Shown here one piece after another: positions 34,925 to 42,842 of a DNA stretch of 64,000 bases. Source of the stretch: Niabella ginsenosidivorans (lineage in GTDB: Bacteria; Bacteroidota; Bacteroidia; Chitinophagales; Chitinophagaceae); the NCBI RefSeq assembly GCF_001654455.1, contig NZ_CP015772.1:1550001-1614000 (forward strand). Direction: 5' to 3'. The first letter of the stretch is position 1, and each line of letters begins with the position of its first letter. The notes below the pieces were generated by a model. That model worked only from the letters and a program-made list of their open reading frames with translations, searched no databases and was not told the DNA's origin. Made by a program: the position numbers and the translations under genes.

Positions 34925-35461
34925 ATGAAAAGGATAGTACCATTTATTGCGATAGTGGTTTTGTTAGTAGCTGTTTCATGCCGCAATACAAAAAAAGAAG
35001 ATAATGCAGGAGCTATTCCAGCCCAGGACACATTGGGCCTGGCGGAATATCAAAAATGGAAAATGGAGAATGAGGTTCGGAATCGTCTGGAGCAGGAACA
35101 GGCTCAGAACCAGGCTGCCGCAGCCCCGGCACCACGCCCGTCATCTTCCAGTTCAAGAAGTACCACCGGCGGTACTTACCACAGTAGTGCTGCCAGTGTA
35201 AGCAATGACAACAATAGCTATTCCTCTGATAATTCCGGTGGTTCTGTAGCCCAGGCCCCGGCTCCGGCCCCTAAAAAGAAGGGCATGAGCCACACTGCCA
35301 AAGGAGCTATAGTAGGTGCTGCTTCAGGTGCTGTTATAGGTGCTGTGGCTAACAAGCATAACCGTTTAGGAGGCGGTGTTGTAGGAGGGGTGATTGGCGC
35401 GGCTACCGGTGCAGGTGTAGGTGCAATAGTAGATAAAAAAGAACGCCAGCGCGGTGACTAA
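34925..35461 (+). CDS. Lipoprotein with C-terminal glycine zipper
   Basis: I place the start at the Met of MKRIVPFIAI, which opens a lipoprotein signal with lipobox AVSC. The mature protein of about 158 residues has a charged Glu/Gln helix (about 35-65), a low-complexity Ser/Pro/Ala linker, a Lys patch (KKKGMSH), and then a glycine zipper (about 125-170: AIVGAASGAVIGA, GGGVVGGVIGAATGAGVG) of the type that can insert into membranes. It ends in DKKERQRGD. Proteins of this kind are found at the outer membrane, sometimes in stress responses; no function can be assigned. Confidence 0.78.
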   Translation: MKRIVPFIAIVVLLVAVSCRNTKKEDNAGAIPAQDTLGLAEYQKWKMENEVRNRLEQEQAQNQAAAAPAPRPSSSSSRSTTGGTYHSSAASVSNDNNSYSSDNSGGSVAQAPAPAPKKKGMSHTAKGAIVGAASGAVIGAVANKHNRLGGGVVGGVIGAATGAGVGAIVDKKERQRGD

Positions 35462-35481
35462 ATGGGAAATTAAAAAATGTT

Positions 35482-35508
35482 AAAAGCGGCATTATTTGCC
35501 GCTTTTTT
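35482..35508 (+). terminator. Intrinsic terminator of the glycine-zipper lipoprotein
   Basis: AAAAGCGGCA and TGCCGCTTTT form a 10-bp stem around TTATT, continuing into a T-run of six. Confidence 0.8.
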
Positions 35509-35510
35509 GC

Positions 35511-35540
35511 TTTGTATACAAATAGTTGGCAGTATATTTG
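35511..35540 (+). promoter_or_regulatory. Promoter of the DUF6799-type lipoprotein
   Basis: TTTG (35511-35514), an 18-base gap and TATATTTG (35533-35540) precede the ATG at 35582. The spacing is one base short of the usual range. AAAGGAAC just before the ATG may be a weak ribosome-binding site. Confidence 0.5.
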
Positions 35541-35581
35541 ATTTACAGATTGATTATTAAATCATTAAAGGAACTTAAATT

Positions 35582-36166
35582 ATGAAAAAGATTTTGGGTA
35601 TAGCTGCAGCCGCAGTAGTTTTTATGGCCTGCAACAGTTCTGAAACAAAGACCACAGAAGCAACAACAGACTCCACTGCTGCACCACAGGTTGTGGTAGA
35701 TAGCAATGCCGTAACTCCCCCGCCTGTTGAATATGCAGAAGGCGACATTATAAAAAAAGATGATGGTAAGATTTATGTTTTTACAAATGGTAACTGGGTT
35801 GTTGCCGATAAGGAAATTAAACTGGATAACGGTACGGTGATCAAGCCGAACGGTGAAGTTAAAAATAAAGAAGGTAAGACAATCACCCTGGATACCGGTG
35901 AATATGTAAACCGATCCGGAAATTTCTTTGATAAAACAGGCGGGGCAATAAGTAATGCATGGGATAAAACCAAGGAAGGGGTGTCCAACGCGGCAGATGC
36001 TACAAAGAAAGGCTTAGAGAAAGCCGCAGACGCAACAAAAACCGGTGTTGAAAAAGGAGTGGAAGCTACAAAAGAAGCTGCTCATAAAACCGGTGATGCT
36101 ATTAAGAAAGGGGCGCATAAAGTTGGCGATAAGGTAAAAGATGTAACCAACGATATTAAGAACTAA
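35582..36166 (+). CDS. Lipoprotein with DUF6799-like and amphipathic repeat regions
   Basis: The 194-residue precursor has a lipobox FMAC (Cys at about 17). After a Thr/Ser/Pro linker comes a small beta region (about 55-120) with DNGTVIKPNGEV and DTGEYVNRSG, which I recall from DUF6799 proteins. From about 125 the chain becomes a run of Ala/Lys/Thr-rich segments of about 11 residues (NAADATKKGLEK, KAADATKTGVEK, GVEATKEAAHK), as in LEA and apolipoprotein-like amphipathic helices. Such helices can cover membranes or protect proteins under drying stress; the role is inferred. A similar tail occurs in the lipoprotein at 42356. Confidence 0.75.
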   Translation: MKKILGIAAAAVVFMACNSSETKTTEATTDSTAAPQVVVDSNAVTPPPVEYAEGDIIKKDDGKIYVFTNGNWVVADKEIKLDNGTVIKPNGEVKNKEGKTITLDTGEYVNRSGNFFDKTGGAISNAWDKTKEGVSNAADATKKGLEKAADATKTGVEKGVEATKEAAHKTGDAIKKGAHKVGDKVKDVTNDIKN

Positions 36167-36198
36167 ACTGAAGAATTTTCCGATTATGTTTTGATAAT

Positions 36199-36229
36199 GG
36201 GGCCCGATCAAACGGGTCCCGTTCTTTTT
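36199..36229 (+). terminator. Intrinsic terminator between convergent genes
   Basis: GGGGCCCG and CGGGTCCC form an 8-bp stem (one G-T pair) around ATCAAA, followed by GTTCTTTTT. It serves the rightward lipoprotein gene. Confidence 0.72.
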
Positions 36230-36249
36230 AGCTGATCTTTGCCGGAGTA

Positions 36250-37233
36250 TCAGAAAACGACTTTAGCAATTCTGCCTCCGGAACCGGCCAGAAAGGCGGT
36301 TCTTGCTGCTTTATTAATACTTATTGCATTAAAGCTTTCAACGGAAAGCTGTTGCCAGGTGAGGCCTCCGTCTTTAGATACTTCCACACCCGTGAGGCCG
36401 CAGGTGATCCAGGTATTTTGATCAACTGCCGCCACGGCGCTCCTGTAGCCCCCGGGGGGTAGGGCTGGATGCTGCCAGGTTTTTCCGCCATCGTTGCTAA
36501 AGATCAGCACACTGTCATTCCTGCGGGGATTGGAAAAGTCGCCGCCGGCAACCATTATCTTATTGTTGAAAATGCCTATACTATTGGCACCTGTGCTTTC
36601 AGTGCCCTGCATAATGGGCAGTCGTAAAGCCTGACCCTTAGTCATCAATCTTGATTGTGCTCCACCACTGACCAGGAATAGCTGATGCGTGTCAACGGCA
36701 ATGTTGGTACCACTGGCTGCAAAAAATGCTTCTCCTTTTAATAAGGGGGGAAATGAATTAGTAACAGGCCCCCAGGTATTGCCGCCATCCTTTGTTGCCG
36801 CCATAAATAAGTGGCTGCCGAGCGGGTCTCCGATAACATATCCTTGCTGAGCATCTGCAAAAGCCATTGCATCCAGGAACATGGATGTGTCTTTATTCTC
36901 ATACACTTTTTTCCAGGTACTTCCTGCATCTGCCGTTTTTAAAATATACGCCGGGCTTTCAATAGCCATCAATAATGCAGTATGGCTATCCAGTACCTGT
37001 ATGTCTCTGAAATCTTTGTTTTCATAGCCGGCTACCTGCTGCCAGGCCCATGTATGGCCATTGTCATCAGAACGGCCAACATACCCGTTGCTTCCGCTTG
37101 CCCATACGGTTTTTTTGTAAATGCCTATGCCCCGGAGGTTGGAAGGCTTGCCTTGTTCCAGTATCTCTAAGACTTGTGCGCAGGCCAGGGAGGGGATACC
37201 TAAAAGAAAAATTAGCAGGAAGCGAACGGACAT
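36250..37233 (-). CDS. Secreted YCF48/BNR-repeat beta-propeller-like protein
   Basis: I start at the Met of MSVRFLLIFLL, which opens a signal peptide ending at ACAQ; 13 upstream codons in frame are unlikely to be coding. The 327-residue protein contains several Asp-box (BNR) motifs of the form S-D-x-G-x-T-W (SDDNGHTW, TKDGGNTW, SNDGGKTW, SKDGGLTW) spaced along the chain, typical of sialidase-like or YCF48-type propellers. These are scaffolds that may bind ligands or help assembly; no catalytic sialidase residues are evident. It lies directly downstream of the TA pair in the same direction, but with its own signal sequence. Confidence 0.78.
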   Translation of the reverse strand: MSVRFLLIFLLGIPSLACAQVLEILEQGKPSNLRGIGIYKKTVWASGSNGYVGRSDDNGHTWAWQQVAGYENKDFRDIQVLDSHTALLMAIESPAYILKTADAGSTWKKVYENKDTSMFLDAMAFADAQQGYVIGDPLGSHLFMAATKDGGNTWGPVTNSFPPLLKGEAFFAASGTNIAVDTHQLFLVSGGAQSRLMTKGQALRLPIMQGTESTGANSIGIFNNKIMVAGGDFSNPRRNDSVLIFSNDGGKTWQHPALPPGGYRSAVAAVDQNTWITCGLTGVEVSKDGGLTWQQLSVESFNAISINKAARTAFLAGSGGRIAKVVF

Positions 37234-37272
37234 TTTTTTGTAAAGATAAATAAGTGATGCCGCGCTATACAT

Positions 37273-37693
37273 CTATTCAGGTTTATAACGTTCCCAATAA
37301 TTTTTTGGTGTTACAATTTTAGTGCTCTTGTATTGAGCAATTGTAAAATCATTTGTGTTCCCAGGGATCATAAAGTCAGCACCACTTTCTTCGGCAAGTT
37401 CGAGAATCATATTATCGTCTTTATCAGAAATAATGTTTAATTTAATACGGGGCTTATATAAGCCGGCTCTTATTCCGATTTCAATCAGAATACTCTTTGC
37501 CTTTCTTGTAAGGTCCGGAAAACGAGCAAATTTGAGTCTTAACAGAACTTCGAAATATTCCTGAATCAACTGTTCTGAAATGCGGATCTGGATTTTACTT
37601 TCAAGAAAAAGTGCATCAATAATCAAAAAACGGGTAACTCTTTTGAATTAAAGCAGAAACAACAACATTAGTATCAATTACGATTTTTTGCAT
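37273..37693 (-). pseudogene. PIN-domain toxin, frameshifted in a T6 run
   Basis: Read from the ATG at 37693 the frame gives MQKIVIDTNVVVSALIQKSY and then stops at a TGA after 25 codons. Removing one T from the six-T run (37625-37630) restores PFLIIDALFLES and joins the remaining 117 codons of a PIN-domain RNase toxin. The first acidic residue (Asp7 in VIDTN) lies in the 5' piece. The others (Glu in QEYFEV, Asp in DKDDN and NDF) lie in the 3' piece, so neither piece alone is active. The restored length of about 139 residues is normal for PIN toxins. The break could be real inactivation, a slippage switch or a sequencing error. It overlaps the antitoxin gene by 20 bases. Confidence 0.8.
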
Positions 37694-37895
37694 TTGTTCT
37701 TACCGCCTTAACTTCATCAGATATTTCCTCCATTGAGATTTTGGAGAAATTGTATCTTTCTGCCAGCCCGACTGATCTTCTTAAATTTAGTTTCAATAAT
37801 TCACCAAAACTTAATTTATCTTTTTTAAGTCCGAACTGATTATATTCAGTATCTGAGATAGATATATTCAAAGTTCTATTTGCCTGACGATTCAC
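37674..37895 (-). CDS. Antitoxin of the PIN-domain toxin
   Basis: This 73-residue protein starts at a GTG. Residues 8-40 (TLNISISDTEYNQFG, then a FGELLKLNLRR helix) look like a short DNA-binding strand plus helices, and the acidic C-terminal part would neutralise the toxin. The fold class is inferred. It is immediately upstream of, and overlaps by 20 bases, the PIN toxin reading frame, the standard type II toxin-antitoxin order. A TAAATTTG -7 box lies five bases before the GTG. Such antitoxins usually repress their own promoter. Confidence 0.7.
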   Translation of the reverse strand: MNRQANRTLNISISDTEYNQFGLKKDKLSFGELLKLNLRRSVGLAERYNFSKISMEEISDEVKAVRTNAKNRN

Positions 37896-37900
37896 TATTT

Positions 37901-37908
37901 CAAATTTA
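37901..37908 (-). promoter_or_regulatory. -7 box of the toxin-antitoxin pair
   Basis: On the minus strand this reads TAAATTTG, an exact TAnnTTTG match, five bases before the GTG start of the antitoxin. No good -33 element is seen. Confidence 0.4.
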
Positions 37909-37973
37909 CAAAATATTTCATTTTAGAACGTTAAAGATTCTAAATCGTATATACCATTTTGAATTTCCACTTT

Positions 37974-38666
37974 TTAATCCCTGTTTTTATGTTTCATCAT
38001 CTTCTGTTTCCATTGCTTCATTGCCTGGCCGTTTATTTGCATGCCCATGCTCAGGTATAACCCCCTGTTTGTATAAGAGGGGCTTTCAGACGCGTTATTG
38101 GGTTTCTGTTCAACAAACCCGTGATAATAATTAATGTCGTTATTGATATAAAATCCATCGCATACGCGGATGTTAAGGCCCAGGGATGCATTGGCGCCGG
38201 CGTCAATTTTTGTATTCATCGCCTTTGTTGTATAAACTCCTGCAAATGCATCATCATCATTTTTTGCAAAGGTCTTGCCACCTACGAGGAACTGAACGGA
38301 GGGGCCAACCGTTAACCTGGGGCGAACCCTGTTTTCAACAGCGCCAAAAACAAAACTGGCAAATACCGGAATTTTAATATAGTTGGCCCTTGCAATAACT
38401 TTGGAATTGTTCTGTAACTCATAGCTACCTCCCTGGCTGCTGAAATAAGTGCCAAATCCAACACCCACATTATCACTGAAATTATAGGTGGCTACGCGCC
38501 CCAGCTCAAAGGAGATATGAAATTTGCGCTTACTGTCGTCCGGCCGGTTACCTACCATCCACGAATGGCCGATAGCTGCACGGTCGCCGATATTCCATCC
38601 GGTTTGTGCGTTTACCAGTTGCATGCCTGCAAGCAGGGCCAATGCAGAAAAGATTAAATGTTTCAT
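37974..38666 (-). CDS. Outer-membrane beta-barrel protein
   Basis: I start at the Met of MKHLIFSALAL, giving a 230-residue precursor with a signal peptide ending at VNAQ; the frame extends 36 codons upstream without coding signs. The mature part has alternating aromatic/polar strands typical of the Bacteroidota PF13568 porin-like barrel: FHISFELGRVATYNF, VGVGFGTYFSSQGG, YIKIPVFASFVFG, LTVGPSVQFLVGG and FYINNDINYYHGF. It ends in a short Lys/Met-rich tail (KQWKQKMMKHKN) after the last strand, which is unusual for a barrel. It may be a small channel or a structural barrel. Confidence 0.75.
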   Translation of the reverse strand: MKHLIFSALALLAGMQLVNAQTGWNIGDRAAIGHSWMVGNRPDDSKRKFHISFELGRVATYNFSDNVGVGFGTYFSSQGGSYELQNNSKVIARANYIKIPVFASFVFGAVENRVRPRLTVGPSVQFLVGGKTFAKNDDDAFAGVYTTKAMNTKIDAGANASLGLNIRVCDGFYINNDINYYHGFVEQKPNNASESPSYTNRGLYLSMGMQINGQAMKQWKQKMMKHKNRD

Positions 38667-38850
38667 GTGCTTATTTTTTAGATTCCCGGTGCCCGTATGC
38701 TCACCAGGGATTACTGCGTTAAAGATCTGTAACTGTTTGTCTGCCGCCCGCCTGTTAAAATCCGGCAAAACCATGCCAGAGCTTTCATTTATAACCCCGA
38801 ATTGCCAAAATTGTTAACAATACCCCCCGGAAGCAGCTCTTTTTTTGTGT

Positions 38851-38882
38851 TTTTGCGTACTGGTGATAGTTTGCTAATTTTG
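38851..38882 (+). promoter_or_regulatory. Full promoter of thrS
   Basis: TTTTG (38851-38855), 19 bases and TAATTTTG (38875-38882) match both elements of the Bacteroidota promoter at standard spacing, with a leader of about 20 bases. Confidence 0.72.
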
Positions 38883-38905
38883 CAAACTTATTTTATTGAA
38901 TTTTA

Positions 38906-40852
38906 ATGAATATGATTACAATAACATTTCCGGACGGAGCTAAGCGCGCGTATGAAAGTGGTGTAACTGCCCTTGATGTAGCAAAGTCGATTTCTGAGGG
39001 GTTGGCAAGGAAGGTAATTGCCGCCGCTATTGATGGTGAGATCTGGGATGCAACGCGGCCAATTCATAAAGACAGTAATGTGGTGTTGCTTACCTGGAAC
39101 GATGCTGGTGGTAAAAAAGCATTCTGGCATTCTACCGCGCACCTGATGGCCGAAGCGGTTGAGGCTGTTTTTCCGGGGGTAAAATTCTGGGTAGGACCGC
39201 CACTGGAAACAGGCGGTTTTTACTACGATATGGATCTGGGCGACCGGAAACTTTCTGAAGAGGATTTAAGTGTTCTGGAAAAAAAGATGAATGAGCTGGC
39301 AAAGCAAAATAACCCTTATATACGTAAGGAGATCTCAAAAGCAGACGCTGTAAATTATTTTACTGAAAAGGGCGATGAATACAAGCTGGATCTGCTTCAG
39401 AACCTGGAAGACGGCAATATTACCTTTTACACACAGGGAAACTTTACGGACCTGTGCCGGGGGCCGCATATTCCGGGCACCGGCATCATTAAAGCTATTA
39501 AATTAACCAATGTTGCCGGCGCCTACTGGAAAGGAGATGAAAAAAATAAAATGCTTACCCGCGTATATGGCATCAGCTTTCCGAACCAGAAGGAGCTGGA
39601 TGAATACCTGCATATGCTGGAAGAAGCAAAGAAGCGTGATCACCGGAAACTGGGGAAAGAATTGGGCATTTATACCACCAATGATGATGTGGGCGCAGGG
39701 CTGATCATGTGGATGCCTAACGGCGCAGTAGTGATAGAGGAACTGGAACGGCTGGCAAAGGAAACTGAAGAAGATGCCGGCTATAAGCGGGTGGTAACAC
39801 CGCATATTGCTAAAGAAAACCTGTACCTGACCAGTGGCCACCTGCCTTATTATGCAGACAGCATGTACCCTGCAATGGATGTAGACGGGGAAAAGTATTA
39901 CCTGAAAGCGATGAACTGCCCGCATCACCATAAGATATTTGATGCGGAGCCCAAAAGCTACCGCGATATGCCTTATCGCCTGGCGGAGTATGGCACCTGC
40001 TACCGCTATGAACAAAGCGGGGAGCTGTTTGGGTTGATGCGCGTACGGTGCCTGCATATGAATGATGCGCATATCTATTGCAGCAAGGAGCAGTTTGCTG
40101 AAGAGTTTAAGGCCGTGAACGATATGTATTTAAAATACTTTAAAATATTTGGTATTGAAAAATACGTCATGCGTTTATCGCTGCATGACCCCGAAAAACT
40201 GGGGCAGAAATATGTAAATGAACCCGAATTATGGCAGGAAACCGAAGACCTGGTAAGGAATGTGCTGAAAGAATCCAACATTCCCTATGTGGAAGTAAAA
40301 GGAGAGGGAGCTTTTTATGGCCCGAAGATCGATGTGCAGATCTGGAGCGCTATCGGGCGCGAATTTACACTGGCCACCAACCAGGTAGATTTTGCGCAGC
40401 CGCGCCGGTTTCATTTAAGCTTTACCAACCAGCATAATGAACCGGAAATACCCCTCATCATTCACCGTGCACCATTAGGCACACACGAACGCTTTATAGG
40501 ATTTTTGCTGGAACATTATGCCGGTAAATTTCCTGTATGGCTGGCACCGGTGCAGGTAAAGTTATTACCGATCAGCGAGAAGTTCTTCGATTATGCCAAA
40601 ACAGTGCATAAGGCATTGCGCAAGGCCGGCATCCGTGCTGAAATTGATGAGCGGAATGAAAAAATAGGTAAAAAGATCCGTGATACCGAACTGATGAAAA
40701 TACCCTATATGCTGGTTATTGGTGAAAAAGAGGTGAATGATAACAAAGTGGCTGTTCGCCGCCAGGGTAAGGGAGATGCCGGAACAAAAACGGTTGAGGA
40801 ATTTATTGCTGGTGTTCAGCAGGAAATTGCAGACCGGGCCGATGAAGTGTAG
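38906..40852 (+). CDS. thrS: Threonyl-tRNA synthetase
   Basis: ThrRS charges tRNA-Thr. The 648-residue protein has the full set of domains: N-terminal TGS (about 1-62), an editing domain with HSTAHLMAEAV (about 75) and TDLCRGPH, the class II core with MNCPHHH, RYEQSGELFGLMRVR (motif 2) and PLGTHERFIGFLLEHY (motif 3), and a C-terminal anticodon-binding domain (about 545-648). Met3 (38912) is a possible start as well, giving the common MITITFPDG opening. The usual Bacteroidota followers infC-rpmI-rplT are absent; der follows instead. Confidence 0.97.
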   Translation: MNMITITFPDGAKRAYESGVTALDVAKSISEGLARKVIAAAIDGEIWDATRPIHKDSNVVLLTWNDAGGKKAFWHSTAHLMAEAVEAVFPGVKFWVGPPLETGGFYYDMDLGDRKLSEEDLSVLEKKMNELAKQNNPYIRKEISKADAVNYFTEKGDEYKLDLLQNLEDGNITFYTQGNFTDLCRGPHIPGTGIIKAIKLTNVAGAYWKGDEKNKMLTRVYGISFPNQKELDEYLHMLEEAKKRDHRKLGKELGIYTTNDDVGAGLIMWMPNGAVVIEELERLAKETEEDAGYKRVVTPHIAKENLYLTSGHLPYYADSMYPAMDVDGEKYYLKAMNCPHHHKIFDAEPKSYRDMPYRLAEYGTCYRYEQSGELFGLMRVRCLHMNDAHIYCSKEQFAEEFKAVNDMYLKYFKIFGIEKYVMRLSLHDPEKLGQKYVNEPELWQETEDLVRNVLKESNIPYVEVKGEGAFYGPKIDVQIWSAIGREFTLATNQVDFAQPRRFHLSFTNQHNEPEIPLIIHRAPLGTHERFIGFLLEHYAGKFPVWLAPVQVKLLPISEKFFDYAKTVHKALRKAGIRAEIDERNEKIGKKIRDTELMKIPYMLVIGEKEVNDNKVAVRRQGKGDAGTKTVEEFIAGVQQEIADRADEV

Positions 40853-40939
40853 ATGCGAAAAAATCCTTCGCCCCCGGGTTCCCGAAGCAAAAAGCCGCAT
40901 CATGCACCGGTGCACAAGCGAGCGTGGCAAGAAAGATGA
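40853..40939 (+). CDS. Possible 28-residue basic peptide between thrS and der
   Basis: An ATG begins on the base after the thrS stop (TAGATG) and runs 28 codons to a TGA. The peptide is strongly basic: MRKNPSPPGSRSKK, then HHAPVHKRAWQER. I know no family for it. Tight coupling to thrS and the skewed composition hint at a real small gene, but chance is equally possible; the alternative is a plain 121-base spacer. Confidence 0.2.
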   Translation: MRKNPSPPGSRSKKPHHAPVHKRAWQER

Positions 40940-40973
40940 GCGAAGCACAACAGCCGACTAAAAAATAAAAAAA

Positions 40974-42287
40974 ATGAATTTTACTGTAGCCATTGTAGGG
41001 AGGCCCAATGTAGGAAAGAGCACACTCTTTAACCGTTTGCTGGAACAGAAGAAAGCAATTGTGGATGATGTAAGCGGTGTTACGCGCGATCGCCAGTATG
41101 GCATCAGCGAGTGGAACGGGAAAACGTTTAATGTTATTGATACCGGAGGGTTTGTGCATGGCAGCGATGATGTTTTTGAAAGAGAGATTGCCAAGCAGGT
41201 GCTGGTAGCTGTTGAGGAGGCCAGCGTCATTGTGTTTATGGTGGATGCTGCTACCGGCATTACAGACCTGGATGATTCAATGGCGAGGGTGCTGAGGAAA
41301 AGTACCCAACCGGTTTTCCTTGTGGTCAATAAGGTAGACAATAATGAGCGGATGCTGGAAGCCACCGAGTTTTATAGCATGGGTTTTGACAATGTATTCT
41401 TTATTGCAGCTGCAAGCGGAAGCGGAACGGGGGAACTGCTGGATGCCGTTACCGCGTTAATGACTGACGATGCTCATGTAGATGAACGCCTGGCACAGCT
41501 TCCGAAATTTGCTATCATTGGTCAACCCAATGTGGGCAAGTCTTCCCTGCTGAATGCATTGGTAGGTGAGGAGCGAACCATTGTAAGCGATATAGCAGGT
41601 ACCACCCGCGATACCATCCATACCCATTATAATCTATTTCAGAAGGAATTTGTGCTGATTGATACTGCCGGTATCCGGAGGAAAGCCAAAGTGCATGAAG
41701 ACCTGGAATTCTATTCCGTTATCCGCGCCATCAAGGCGATGGATGAGGCAGATGTTTGTTTATTGCTGCTGGATGCTGAAAAAGGGATGACAGCGCAGGA
41801 TCTGAATATTTTCAGCCTGGCTGCAAAAAAAGGGAAGGGGATTGTGCTGCTGGTGAATAAGTGGGACCTGGTTAAGAACAAGCAAACCAATACTGCTAAA
41901 GAATATGAAGATACCCTGAAGAAACGGCTCGCTCCTTTTAATGACGTGCCGGTGCTGTTTGTATCTGCAACTGAAAAAACCAGGATCTTCAAAGCCATTG
42001 AAATTGCCCTGGAAGTATATGAGAACCGACAGCGCAGGATATCTACCAGCAAGCTTAATGAAGTAATGCTGAAAGCTGTTGAAGCGCATCATGCACCGGT
42101 TGTAAGAGGGCATGCTGTAAAGATCAAATTTGTAACCCAATTGCCTACGGCTGTTCCTTCCTTTGCTTTTTTCTGCAATTTCCCTGACGATATTAAAACA
42201 CCGTACCGGAATTATCTTGAAAACCAGCTCCGGAAACATTTTAACTTTACCGGCGTTTCTGTACGGCTGTTTTTCAGGAAAAAATAA
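40974..42287 (+). CDS. der: GTPase Der (EngA)
   Basis: Der is an essential double-GTPase needed for 50S ribosome assembly. The 437-residue protein has two G domains in tandem. The first has GRPNVGKST (8-16), DTGG and NKVD; the second has GQPNVGKSS (about 179), DTAG and NKWD. A KH-like C-terminal domain (about 350-437) ends in VRLFFRKK. Standard length and motif order. It follows thrS with a 121-base gap that contains a possible tiny gene. Confidence 0.97.
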   Translation: MNFTVAIVGRPNVGKSTLFNRLLEQKKAIVDDVSGVTRDRQYGISEWNGKTFNVIDTGGFVHGSDDVFEREIAKQVLVAVEEASVIVFMVDAATGITDLDDSMARVLRKSTQPVFLVVNKVDNNERMLEATEFYSMGFDNVFFIAAASGSGTGELLDAVTALMTDDAHVDERLAQLPKFAIIGQPNVGKSSLLNALVGEERTIVSDIAGTTRDTIHTHYNLFQKEFVLIDTAGIRRKAKVHEDLEFYSVIRAIKAMDEADVCLLLLDAEKGMTAQDLNIFSLAAKKGKGIVLLVNKWDLVKNKQTNTAKEYEDTLKKRLAPFNDVPVLFVSATEKTRIFKAIEIALEVYENRQRRISTSKLNEVMLKAVEAHHAPVVRGHAVKIKFVTQLPTAVPSFAFFCNFPDDIKTPYRNYLENQLRKHFNFTGVSVRLFFRKK

Positions 42288-42355
42288 ATCAACCGTTTAA
42301 TAAATGGGTTACTAAATGCTGTTCCCTGGTATTAATCCAAAATGAATAAACAACT

Positions 42356-42745
42356 ATGAAAAGGATATTGGGTATTTTAGCAATGGCGATTGCTTTTGGC
42401 ATTGTCTCCTGTAACCTTTCATCAACTGCGGATGGAGAGGGGCGCAAGGACTCCCTGACCACCGATTCTATTAGCAAGATAACAGATAGCACCGCAAAAG
42501 CTGTTTCTGATAGCGTAACTGAAGCGGGTAAAGATGTTGATTCATCATTAAGAAGCCTTGGTGATTCCCTGAGATCGGATATCCGCGATGCCGCCGGTAA
42601 AGTAAAAGACCGCACCCTGGCGTTGGGCAGCAAGGCAAAGGATAAGGCCCAGCAGGGGATTGAAGCCGTAAAAGAAAGCGCCAAAAAAATAAGCAATGCT
42701 GCCCGGGCCGGTTATGAGGCCGGGAAGGAAGAGCTGAAAAAATAG
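42356..42745 (+). CDS. Small lipoprotein with LEA-like helical repeats
   Basis: This 129-residue precursor has lipobox IVSC (Cys at about 19) and a mature part that is almost entirely Ala/Lys/Asp/Ser helix: KAVSDSVTEAGKDV, DIRDAAGKVKDR, KAKDKAQQGIEAVKES and SAKKISNAARAGYE. The 11-residue-like periodicity resembles late-embryogenesis/apolipoprotein repeats. It has the same design as the tail of the lipoprotein at 35582. The function is unknown; a periplasmic membrane- or protein-covering role under stress is a guess. Confidence 0.72.
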   Translation: MKRILGILAMAIAFGIVSCNLSSTADGEGRKDSLTTDSISKITDSTAKAVSDSVTEAGKDVDSSLRSLGDSLRSDIRDAAGKVKDRTLALGSKAKDKAQQGIEAVKESAKKISNAARAGYEAGKEELKK

Positions 42746-42842
42746 GGCACCGGCTGACATTTTCCTTCCTGCCCTGAATTATAGTTACCCCGTATCGGAA
42801 TGGAAAGCATACGGTATTTCCTGCACGGCGGTTAATGCCATA

